NCBI RefSeq assembly: GCF_035046485.1
Contig: NC_085137.1
Span: 459,787,004 to 459,851,003, forward strand
Direction: 5' to 3'
Length of the DNA stretch: 64,000 nt
DNA from: Aedes albopictus
Taxonomy: Eukaryota > Arthropoda > Insecta > Diptera > Culicidae
The first letter of the stretch is position 1, and each line of letters opens with the position of its first letter. This document shows positions 1 to 12,400 of this stretch, one piece after another. A program made the position numbers and the translations under genes. The notes beneath the pieces are model-generated. The model made no database searches. It was not told the DNA's origin and was given only the letters and a program-made list of their open reading frames with translations.

Positions 1-184
1 GCATGCTGCTGATATTTCACTAGTTCAGAGCAGTATGCATAGAATACTGAATAGTACGCATAATAATACAGTATTAGAACACTAATCTGATCAATTTTAG
101 TTTGCAGTGAGCATGAACCTGAGTGATCATTTCATAAATCCGAACTTCTTTATTGAACTTTGCCCTCAACTGATTTGCTTCCAG
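1..184. other. No gene seen; probably intron upstream of first visible exon
   Basis: This stretch is AT-rich and ends in a pyrimidine-rich tract and a CAG acceptor at 182-184, just before coding-like sequence. A second possible acceptor ends at 107. Open frames exist on both strands, but the minus-strand one lacks splice support and conserved features. Confidence 0.45.
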
Positions 185-470
185 GACGTAATTTACCACA
201 ACGAAGCCTATACCAACAGTAGCAGCGGCGACGGTAGTCCAGAATCCGAACAACCCGGTAGCAACACCCAGAATGGCCTTCAGCAACACCAGCCCGCAGA
301 TTCTCCGCAGAAATCCTGCAAGAGTGACACCCCGCTGTCTCCCCAGCGTGGTCAGTCGTTCATAGCTGCTGTGATCAGTGCGATAAAGAATGCTACCAGT
401 AAGACAACGGCGCTCAAGTCCAGTGCGTCCGCTGCTGCTTCCCGGGACAAGAGGGAGATTTGCGGTCACG
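185..470 (+). CDS. Gene 1, first visible exon
   Basis: The frame runs from acceptor CAG (182-184) to a consensus donor GTAAGT at 471 and leaves one base of a split codon. It encodes a hydrophilic Ser/Gln/Asn-rich stretch, then an alanine/serine-rich segment. The exon could start at 108 instead, because the frame stays open upstream; 184 has the better pyrimidine tract. An antisense frame of similar length overlaps it but cannot be spliced into anything visible. Confidence 0.6.
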
Positions 471-3400
471 GTAAGTTATGTCTTCGGATACGGAACAACA
501 GTAATTGATCGTGATTTTTCATTTCCATTTATCACCCCCAAGAATCCGACTCGACCGAAATGCTCGATTCCGAAACCGAACCGTGCCTGATGATGGACAA
601 CGTCCTGGAGGACGTCGCCATGCCGGATTCGCACTCGCACAACATGGTCTCGTCGTCGACGCGCATTTCCCAAATCGAGATGCCGTCGTCGCTGGAAAGC
701 GGTGCCAACATGATGATCTCCCACGACGAATCGCTGGACAATCTGTCGCAGGCGATCACCAACCGGCAGCAGATCGAACTGCAGTCCAGTATTATTGCCA
801 GCGGGCGGTCGCCACGGTTCCGCCGGTCGTGCAGCGGTTCCGAGCAGCGGGCCGGGGCCGATCATACCTCCGCTAGCCATAGTTCGTCGCTGGAGGACGA
901 CGAGAACAGCTGCTGCGCGGAGGCGGCCTCCATGGGCGAGATGCCGTCGATCTGCGAGTACTGCAACGCGCAATCGCTGGTCGATCAGGTGATCGACGTG
1001 GACAATCTGATCACCAAGCTGCTCAAAGTGCTGCGAATCGTACAGATGGATAACGACCACTGCATTCAGGAGCTGGTGTGCCACAAGTGAGTCGATGTTT
1101 TGTGGTCCGATTTGTCCGGATAAACCATGAATGATTTCTTTCTTAACATTTTTAGGAACAAGTTGGCACTCACCAACGAAGAGATTCAGGATCGCGTGAA
1201 GGAGTACGAAGAGCTGAACGAAAAGCTGAAAGATGATCTCAAAGATGCCTCGCAACAGTTGGTGGCTCGCGGTTCCGAGCTAGTCAAGAGCAAAGCCGAA
1301 CTGCAGTCCCACCGGATGGAGATTGATGTGAGTATTCTACACTGTCATATATTCACCATGGATTTCTAAGATATTTCCAAGGTAACGCAAGTAAATCCTG
1401 TATGGTTTCTCCAGGGATTTCAAATTAGTAACTTCTTACAGTCCGCTAGATATTCTTTTCGTCCCTTTTGAATTTGTGGGGTATTCCTGCAATGATTCCA
1501 TCCGGGGAAATAAATTCTTAGAGAATTCCTAAACAAATTCGTCTAGATTTCATTTTGGGATTGTTTTCGGAGTACGCGTGTTCTCCTAATATTCCTCCAG
1601 GGGTTTATCCAAGTATTCCTCTCGGAATTTTTCCAAGGATTTTTCCAAGGATTGCTCCAGGAATAGCTCGGAGATGCTCACAGAAATCAATCCCAGAAGT
1701 TCATTCAAGATTCCTTCAATCTTCCAGAGAATCTTTCCGAGATTCCTTCAAATCTCCCTCTCGGGATTTTCATAGAAATCCCGGAATTCATCCCGGAACA
1801 CGGAACGGAATTCCTCTAAGATTTTTTCTCAGGCTACATATAGTCTTTTATAGATATTCCTTCAGGGATTTTCTTGGGATTCTCCCAGAAATTTCTTCAG
1901 GAATTTTTATCGGGATTCCTTTAAAGAAATGGGCAGGAATTCCTCAAGACTTGAGGGATTCTTTTTGGAACTCATCTAGACACACGATTTCTCCAATAAT
2001 TTCTCCTGGAATTCTTCCTAAGGCTCCTACAGACACTCCTCTAATAGTTATTTATGCAACAAGTTGCCAAATGATGATTTTTTCAGCACGAGCCGTACAT
2101 TAAATGGTGTAGCATTGATTATACGTCGTTTTCAAAATTTGTTACTGATTTATCCATCGGCTAAAAGGTACTGAAATGGCCCACTTTTCCATACTTGAAC
2201 GAGTGTGCCGAAAAGTACTACTTTTCAGCACTCCTAAGTGTGCAGAAAAGTAGTACTTTTCGGCACTGTTGCTTGAATGGCCAATTTGACGATAATTTTA
2301 CACTTTTTTTCACTGATAATAAATCGAAACTGCCGGAAGTCTATCCCTTACATGTCCACGAACTTCCCGCAGCTCATTTGCGGTATTGTAGATGCTCTGT
2401 TCTTTGAAGGAAACATTGAAAATTTGTGAATCATTCATAAATTCTTCCAAGAATTTCTCTTGCAACACTTTCCGGGATTCACCCTGGCCAAGTTCGCAGG
2501 GGTTGACGGTATTAAAGTGAAGGAGTTTCATTTTGGTTATTGTAATGTAGTGTTCTTTAGTGAAACATATCACCTTTTTAACACTTTAATGCGCCTCCTA
2601 CGGTTCATCACGAACCGGCTGCTGCAGATGGAGTATGGCTGATCATATGCATCAGACATGCTCGATAAACAGGAGGAACCGCCGGGGCTCAGTAGAGTCT
2701 ATTCCCAAGCAATAGTTCCAAGTCGGTTGGATTTGAGAAGGTTTTGATGATCGTTACAAATCCTAATAAAAGTATTATAGGATTTGTGACCGGTTTTGGA
2801 ACCTTTTACAGCCAGCTGACTTCAAAATATTGTTTGGGCTCTATTTCCCACGTTTCTCGGTTGATTTTGATTAGTAATTTATTAATGTCATAGTCGCTTT
2901 TTCGAATTTTTGCATTGTTAGTTGGTCATATTTTCTTTAAATAAAGCAATTAAAATCAACCGAAGAATTAATAGTGGGAAGGAGATTTGCAGCACTTAAT
3001 TGTGCTGATAGATTCAAAGCTAACGTTCGAACACTTAAACGCATTGTTGACGTCAATGCGTTCGACGTGACATTTTGGACAAAAACTGACTGCTTTATAT
3101 TAACTGAACAACGTTACTTGTGTATGACTAGGTTGACATTTCTAGGCTACGCTTGAGGGTTCATCTAGGTAGGACCGATAGGACAATTGAACGAATTTGA
3201 ATATTTTTAATAGTATTTGTAGAGGGATGAAAGTTGACATGAAATCTTTATTATTTTAAAATTTTATTGCAATCAACTGACCAACTTGGCGTATTTTTGA
3301 TTATCTCTTAGATGTTCAGAAGTTCAGTTACATGTCTCTGTGGAACCGATGACAATTTAAGGACACAAGAGATGAACACAAGTAGCGATTAGCGAAATCA

Positions 3401-6400
3401 AGAAAACAATTTGACACAGGATCGACTACATTTTAACATACAGGGTTCGATTGATTCGATGGAAAAAAAACAAACATACGACAACTGACTTAACGAGGAG
3501 AAAAACATATTTAACTATACCACAAAATCAAACAAGGAGACAAACACAAACCGTGTGACCATAACACTACATAGGCAAATCGTGACTGACTGACCAATTG
3601 AAAACTTTCCAATCTTCTACCGTAACTTTCTGAGTCAGTTGCAACAGTGTCTTAATGGATATCATTTTCCGCGTACGGCTGGCAAACTGCTTCTGAAAGA
3701 TTACGTACTCTTTTCTATCTTCGGGTCTAGTGTAGAGGTTTCAACTCTATTCAGAGTGCAGCTAGAAACCTAGCAAAAAAAAAAAAAAAAGAATTTCTCT
3801 TGCAACACTTTCCGGGATTCTACCAGGGATGTCTACCATATGGTTATATAATTTCTCCCGGTTTTTTTTTTAGGGATTCTTCCAGAGATTCCACCAGAAA
3901 TATCTCACAAGATTCTGACACGGATTTCTTATGGATTTTATCTTGGAATTTCTATAGTGATTCCTCCAGAAATTTTATCTCCTGGTAGAAAGCATGCCAC
4001 AATTCCTCCAAGGGTTTCGTCCAAGATTTCCCTAGGAATTTATATAGATATTCCTCGTAGGAATCCTACAGATTCTTCCGTGAAATATTTCTGAGATTCC
4101 TTTAAAGATTCCTCCAGAATCTTCTTGGAACTTATCCACCGTAATAATTCACATAGAGATGTTCTTCCTGGGCATCCTACAAGGATTCCTATCTGTATTT
4201 CTCCAAATATTTCTCCCGGAATTCATCTAGAAACATAACTCCTCTAAGGGATTTTTCCGGGAATCTTCACGGAATTTTTCATGGAAAAAATGGTTCAGAT
4301 TTATGACGTAGTTGCGTTATAATGTCGTATCACTGACATCTCGACCGATACGTTTTCTTCAAGTAGGTACCGTGACCGGCCCTAATTCTGCGCAGTCCCT
4401 AATTCGGCGCACTTTCTCGAATATACCATAAAATCGCGGACGCTAGTTCAATATTAGCTTCAAATATATTTTTTGAATATTGCTTCAATAGTAATGAAAA
4501 AGTTTGTGAAGAAAAAATTTTCAAATCAACGATCATTATTTTGTAAAAAAATAAAATGATGTCGCAATTACTGTAAATTGCCTGAAATCTGTGTCCGTTA
4601 GCGAAACTGCTAAAATGTTGCTTCATGAGCTGAAGCATTTTGCGACATAAATAATGAAGAGAATGTCTGCTTTTCCATGCGCATCCTGTACTACTGTCTT
4701 AGAGGAATCAGAATCGGCAAAAAAGAATTGAGTTTTCTTCTTCTTTTTTAAATCTTCTTGTTCTTCTTAGGTGCGCAGAATTAGGAACCGGTATTAAATG
4801 GTGGTCCTAATTCTGCGCAGACATTTCAACACTAAGTTTTGAACATATAATTAATAAACAAACATCATATAAATGCCACCATAGTTATAACTGGGATATT
4901 CTATGTTTCTAGCAATTCGGTGAATGTAATTACGGCTCAACAAGTTAGTTTATGAACTTTAAAGGCTAATTTACGATTTTTGAATTTTTGATCTGATAGT
5001 TCGACCGGACTAACCACTTGTTTTAAACATTTGCTATCAACCTCGGGGGAAATTTTATGTATTCATGCAAGCATTTGTCAAATGCGAGATATGATGTGAG
5101 TTTACATGGAATTTTGTTAAACAGTGGAAACCCTGGAGTTAGACAAGAAAGAAGTTTCAGATTGCAAACAAAGATTGTGCCACCTTGTCATGGCGAAAAA
5201 GTTGATATTGCCTTTAGAAATGAAAGTAAATTTTACTAAAATGTGCACATGCGAATAACTAAAAAGCTTTACGTAGTAGTATTCGATAATGCTACAAAAT
5301 CCTTTTGTGTATTATGATTCAAATTCCCTTTGCTTAGTAATCAAAGTAGGTAGTATCAATGTTGAGGACATGCAACGTTCCAATATGGTCGTAATGTCGT
5401 AAAAAAGTTGAAAATCAAGAATTCAATTGAATTTCATCTATGAATCATGTTCCCATTACAACATGTTATCTTTTTAGTGTTTTTTCCCATGTGCGCAGAA
5501 TTAGGAACATTAGTGCGCAGAATAAGGAACATTCCAAAAATGGGTGCGCAGAATTAGGAACAGAGACACACTTTAGAATTTTCATGATTTTACTTAAAAA
5601 TTGAGTGTTTTGTATAAGAATTATATTTTTCCCTCATTAACAAAGCTAATAACTATGTGCAGTCAAAAATTCAGCCAAATCGGTTCGATTTGGAATTTGT
5701 TACAGCTGATTGAAATTGAAAAAGTCTTAGATGCGCAGAATATGGGCCCTCCACGGTATATCTGCAGCGTAATTTCCAAAATAACCGCTGTAAATATATC
5801 CTTCAAGAATTTCTCCAGGGATTTTTCATGATTCATTGGATTTCTGCAGATATTCAATCAGATATTCTTCCATAGCCTCTTTCCAAGACTCTTCCCGGTC
5901 AGTTTTCTCGAGGGATTCTTCTCCGATAATCGAAAAGTTTCCGGGGTTTCTCCAGGAATTCATTAAGGGAACTTTCTCAGGATGCCTTCAAAAATCCTCC
6001 AGGAGTTTTCCTCGGAGATTCCTGCCGGAGTCCACCCCACTTTTTTCCAAGATTCCATCATACATTGTTTTTCAAAACTCCTACAAAGAACCCTTCAGAC
6101 ATCTCGGGGTTTACACCAAGTGACCTCTGAGGAGAACTCCTTAAATTACTCCAAGAATTCCTACAGGAACGCCTTCAGGGATTTCTCTCATAATTTATCC
6201 AGAAACAGGATTCCTTCCAAGGATTTCTCTTGAATGTTTACTAAGGTTCTCCCAGGGATCCTTTCTGGAATTCCTTCAGGAATTTATCCTGGGATTTCTG
6301 TTGAGACTCATCTCAGGATACTTCCCGAAACGTCTACCATGAATTTTAGTAAATATTACCAGCATTCTTCCATTCCGGGGTTCATCCGAAATGTCTACCG

Positions 6401-9400
6401 GGTCTTCGCGTATATAAACTTGAATTCTTTCAGTGATTTCTCTTTAGGAATTGTTAACAGAATTCTTTCAGGAATTTTGACAGGAATTCTTCCCATAATT
6501 TCTCCAGAAGTTTTTCCCGAAATTCATCTAGGACTACGATTCCTCCCAGGATGACTCCCGAGATATTTGTAGGGATTTCCCTAGAGATTTCTTCTGGAAC
6601 GCATCTCGGGGGTCTTCTCTGTCCAAGAGCATTTTCAAAGATTCCTCCGGGGATTCCTCCAGAGATTCCTACAGGGATTTCTCTTTGGATTCTTCTAGTA
6701 AGTGTTTCATCCGAGTTTCCTGATATTTATCCAAAGATTCCTCCTGGAAATCCTACAGATTACTTCAAAGATTCTTTCCGGGATTTCTTCAAAAGAATCC
6801 TCCAAGGATTTCTCCTGAAACTCATCCGCGAGTTCGTCCAGTGTTGTCTACCATGATGCATCCCGGGATTTCATAGGGGACTCTTTCAGAGATTTGTCTG
6901 TAGATTCTTCCTGAGAAACCTCTAGGATTTTTTTACCAGGATTCCTACAGAAGTTTTGACATGGATTCCTTTTTGCATGCTTCCTTGATTTCTCCCGGAA
7001 TTTTTCTAAGAACACTATTCATTCAAGGAACATTCCTGGGATTCCTACAAAGTTTTCTCCAGCAATTTCTCTTGGAATTCATCCTGGTAATCTTTCCGGA
7101 ATACCCAAGAAAATTTTCTAGATATGCCACCGGGGATTCCTCCAGGATTTGTTTTTGGGTTCTTCCAGGGATTCCTCTAAGAACATTTACCGGAATTCTT
7201 CTCGAAAGTTTAACGAGGATCTCTTCCGGAATTTCTAGGAACATGATTCGATTCCTTCAAGAGTTTTACCCGGGATTCCTCTAGAGAATGCACTAGGAAT
7301 CCTACAGATTCCGTTAAGGACTCTTCCTGGGATTTTTTTCAAAGATTCCTTCCTGGATTTCTCCTGCAACTTCGTCCCTTGATGTCTATCATGATTTATT
7401 ACGTGATTTCATAAGGGATTCTTTCAAAGATTTATTTGAAGATACCTCCTGAAAATCCTCTATGATTTTTTCCACGATTCCTCCAGATGTTTTGAGATGG
7501 ATTCCTCCTTGCCCGGGATTCTTAAGATTTTCATAGGGATTCGTACAGAGATTCATCCAAGGATTATTTCCGGGAGACCTTTAGAAATTCCTGTAGAGGT
7601 TTCTCCTGGAAGTTATGCCGGAGTTCGTCCAGCGATATCTTCCATGATTAATACGGAGATTTCTTCCGGGATATCTCTAGAGATTCTTAAAGAAATTATG
7701 ACAGAGATTCTACCCAGAACTCCTGGGATCCATTGCGGGGTTCTTACCTGCAGTTCTTCAGGGATTTCTTGAGGAATTCGCTCCAAGGGATATCGCACAG
7801 GATTGCTTTAGAGATTCCTACTGGAATACATGAATAAAAACATTTTTGTATACAACATTAGGTCTTTCGAACATGAGCTCTTACTATATAGGTATTTGTA
7901 TCTAGAACTGCCAAAATAAATATTTTTCCCGTAATGCTGAAGGTTCTTACTGGAAGCTTGTGGTTCCGCGAAGATGTTGAAAGTTTCTTCGGATGATTAT
8001 TTGAAAAGCAAGTTAAATCAAGAAAGAATCTGGATAACCGTGCTAGAGGAGCAAGAGAAGAACTCCTAGTTCTAGCAGATACTTCTGGCAAGATTCCTTT
8101 CGTATTTTCCACGCCATTCTTGGTATTCCTTTTCAAATTCATCCCGGAGACTCTTCCGGATTTCTACCACCATTCGAACAATTCTTTCCGGTATTTTTCC
8201 TAGCGAATCTTCGAGGATTCCTGAATTCCGACCATTTTTTCCGGGAGTTTTTCACGGGTATGCTACAGAATTTCTTTCAGAAGTTTTCCCGAAATTGCTC
8301 CCATAGTCTCTCGTGGGATTGCTCAAAGTCATTTGATGAGATATTTCCCAAAGGTTCTCGTGGGATTTCTTTTGAAGTGTTATCAGAGATGTCTGTCGGA
8401 ATTTCTCATGGGATATCTCTCTGAATATTTCTTCTGCTATTGGTCCTAAGATGCCTCATAGAGTTTTTCTGAATCTATCGAGGACTTTCTCCTTCGATTT
8501 TTCCGTAGTGCTTTCTGAGATTTCGGCAGGAGCTTTTGCTGATATTTCTCATGGAGTTCTTCGCGTGATTTCTTTTAAAGCTATTTAAAGCTATTTTCTA
8601 GTTGTTTGTCGGATTTCTTGCAGTGATTCACCCGCGATTATTTTTTTACACGTTTTCACGGGATTACTCACAGAGCTCTTCCCGGAATCACTACCAGCAA
8701 TTGCCGCGAGATTCTGGATGCTTCTTTTAGTATTTCTTCAATAGTTGCTCCCGAAGTTCTTGCAGGGATTTTCCGGAAGGTTTTTTTTTCGGAATGTCTA
8801 CTGGGATAACAACGATATCTTAAATTCCTTGTAAAAAAAAATCCCTGAGAAATATAGGAGGGAATCCAGGTGTAGTCTGGCAAGACTTGTTGGAGAAATC
8901 TCGAGAGGAACTTCGGAAAAAAATCCTGAGGAAAACTGGGACATCTCGGGAACAAGCTTTAGGAGTAATCTCGGGAGGAAATACTAAGGGAAATCAAAGA
9001 GAAACTCTAAAAATCTCTAAGATGAAGCCCGCCTGGAAATCCAAGAGAAATGTCGAAAAACTCGAGAAGTAATTTCAGGAAAAACTTTTGCAAAAATCTC
9101 TCATAAATCCAGAGAGAAACTGTTAGAAAGCTATGCTGGAAAATCAGACCCCGTAAAAAACTGTAGAAATCATGGGTGGAACTCTAGTAGAAATCCCAGG
9201 AACAACTCTCAGAAATCCCGAAAAAACTGGGAGAACTGGGCTCTGGCAAACCTCTAGGAAAAAAAACCTTGGGTAAATTAAAGGCAGAACTCGCGGGAAG
9301 AATTCTGGAAGAAACTGCGAAAGAATTTAAAGGAGGAATTACCTATTGTAGAAATCCTAGATGGAATTCGAGAAAGAATCATGGATAGAATTTCGAAAAC

Positions 9401-12400
9401 TCAACATTGATACATCACCTGCACAGAGAACAGACATCGAAGTTCAGTTTCAAAACTGTGTAAAAAATTTAAAGGTCATATGGTCTGTTATTCGACTCCT
9501 GAATATTTGTTCCTGATTTTTTTGAGGGTTTGGAAGTCATTTATTTTTTAAAAGAAATTTTTGTTGGGATTGTCAAAACAATTTCTTGCAACTGACCAAA
9601 AAAACTCTTGGCAAAAAAAAATCCTGGAAGAATTCAGGCGATTTGGTGGAATTTATTGGATACAAAATTTCGAGCATTTTCCCTCCATATTTCTACTTAA
9701 TTTTTGAGGATATTTCAATATAGTTTTTCAAAAGTATATACATTTTTTTTAAATTTGCGGGTAATTTTTGATTTATAAACTTTTGAAATGCTCACTCATA
9801 TTCCTCCAGAAATAATACCTGAAATTCCTTCAAGGAGTTTTTTTTGGTATTCTTCCTGAGGTTCTTCCCAGGATTTTTACCACGATTCCTCTTCTTAGAT
9901 GTTGATGATACACAATGAATGCTTTTTGGAACCATACATAAACCTTCATTTATTTCGTCAAGTTATTTATTTTATCGGATAATGATTATTGGATTATAGC
10001 TAATTTATTGGAAGTTTTGAATTAAGACAACTTTAAGCGTCAGGTTAAGAACAATTGTTTTGAGTTGTTATGCTTTTCCATCCCAATTCCAGAAACTCAA
10101 CGAAGACATTTGCCAGCTGAGCACCCTGTGCAGCAACAGCCGCCAGAATAGCAACACGATCTCATCCGGCTCCGGCACCGGCGTCGGCGGTACTGCTGGT
10201 GGTCTGATGATCAACCGGGAGGATATCGTCAGTGCGCTCAAGCTCTGGAACGACGCCGACTCGATTCCGGAACCGGACCTTATCCAACAGGTGGTCCAAG
10301 CGTGCAATGAGGTTTGTTTATTTGAGTAACCACTTACATATGTCGTGTTGTGATTGTCATACATTTCTTCGTTCATTCAGATTCCCAAACTGAAAGCTCG
10401 CCTCCGGGAAAAGGAACAACAGGTGGGGGCGATGATGAGCGGTAGTGGTGCCAATTTGGTGATGACAGCCAGCTGGCACCAGGCTCTGGCGGAAGCCAAG
10501 AGGCAGTACGAAGCGATCGATCGAGCGCTGGAAGTAAGTCCGAAGTTTTCCAAAGTTATAGAAAAACTGCTAGTGCACAAGATGTTTCAATGCATCCCAA
10601 TGGTTAGGTGCTTTGCTTACTACTTTCCTATTACTTTTCCGTATAGTATGTTTCCTAAAGTTTTGTCCGAGGGGTAACGATCTAAAGTGATATATACTCT
10701 ATACAGAGAGATTGTTTTACGATATCGTTGACTATTGTTTTACTTTCATGATTGGCTGTGGGTGCTTACATGTATAACGCAAAATTCCTAACTCCATATA
10801 TTGTCCTTATTTATTTTTCCTAAAAGGTTATTTATTTTGTTGGTTATTTATAAAATATGAAATAAAGAGTTGATAATATATTTAACTTCCCCGAATAGCT
10901 GGACTTTTTCCTGCATGACCGCACGATCCATTCGAAGGAAAAGTCACCCAAACTGATGACGATGTGGGATTGTACCAATGCACATTGCAACAAGGTTCTT
11001 GCACTTCCTTTTTTACTATGATTTAGAGAAAGATTTTCATAGAAAATCAAACGGCATTGAGACAATGAAACTTAGAATAACTGTTCTCGCTCATGATGTT
11101 CCATAGCTCTGTGCCATCGATACTGTCGTATGTCACCTCGAAGTCGATAAACAGGTGATGCATTGGGACCTGGTTTTCCGGCAATTATTCTGGAGGATTT
11201 GCCGTATGGCGAAAATCTGATCCGTTGTCGACCGGCCGTTGATGAAGACGGCTTGATAACTTCTCACGAACTCGTACGTTTTAGGTGACAGACATCGGAA
11301 GATGGTTTGTGATAGCGCTTTGTAGGAGCCATTCGATATGGTGATCGCTCGGAAGATCTTACATTCTAAATGATCGCCTTTTAAGTGAATGGGAAACATT
11401 ATCATTTTCTTCAACTTAGTGCGGTCGCCTAGATATCTGGGCTCATCTTGATAAATTTAACTGCGACACCATCCCTTATGTACGTTTCCCACGCCCAAGT
11501 TTCCAATCTTAATCCTTTTTCGCGAAATCATAGGCAGTTATGTCATTCATCATTTGACTAGATACCGTTAACGCGTGCGATCAATTTAAATGTGTAAAAA
11601 CATACCCAGGTAACAATTTGATGTTGATTAAGCGCTTCTGTAGCTTGTGCAAATCAGCCTTCATTTGAACAAAAGTTGTGCAAAAGAACTGTAATCGTTT
11701 GTTCAGCTCTTAAACATCCAGTTTTGATGATTTTATTCAGTCATAAGTTGACTTAAGTTCTCCACGTGGCTGTATTAAAGTTGAAGAAGCGCTTATATCT
11801 TGAATGGGAATAATTTATTATTCTATCTATAGAACAGTATTTCATGTAGGTAGATATCCTATGCACACAACCATTAGGTAGACACTACACTTGCGAACGA
11901 CACTGCAGGTGACTGCAGTTCAATTTTATCGCACTCCGTTCCTTCCTGGCGGTGCATTTTTCTTCCAAAAGATGCGGGTATACTATTCCCACTGCTTGTC
12001 TTTGTAACGTTCTACGTTCTACCGGGTTCCTTGCTGCAGCATTACCGATCATGTTGCGTTCTTCTCTTCAAAAGTCGCTCTTCACTTCTCGTCGGAACAT
12101 TCGTTCCGTGGAATACGTTACACGTAGCCGATGGTGCTCTCGACTGTGTAGTTATGTGAAAGTCTATCAAATATACAGTTTTGAATTGTGAAAAGTTCGT
12201 TGCAATGTGCTAGGGTATCGCGCCACTTGGGCGGTGGCTTCTATATTCGTCTGTTTCTCACTATAACTCAGTCAATTTTGAACCAAATGACATGAAATGT
12301 TGTACACGGGTAGATACTATACCTATCTCACCGCATTCCAAAAATTGTGTCAATTGGTTCAAATTTGACTGAGTTATAGCGGCAAACAGACGAAAATACA

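Larger units (their letters stand above)
1328..10092 (+). other. 8.8-kb intron 3 of gene 1, filled with repeats
   Basis: The intron runs from GTGAGT at 1328 to the TTCCAG acceptor at 10087-10092. It contains two stretches of degenerate 12-bp repeat, a small perfect-type hairpin, a 1.3-kb poly(A) insertion with a target duplication, a zone of repeated TGCGCAGAATTAGG motifs, and a 3.6-kb array that changes orientation. The rest (about 2270-2450 and 9420-10060) is AT-rich with no gene seen. Confidence 0.8.

Noticed and set aside
74..469. Minus-strand 131-codon frame with a hydrophobic segment
   Set aside because: It is antisense to an exon that splices in frame to gene 1, and has no splice or domain support of its own.
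476..1255. Minus-strand 259-codon frame
   Set aside because: Shadow of exons 2-3 of gene 1. It runs straight through the 69-bp intron, and the sense strand has exact splice sites and coiled-coil content.
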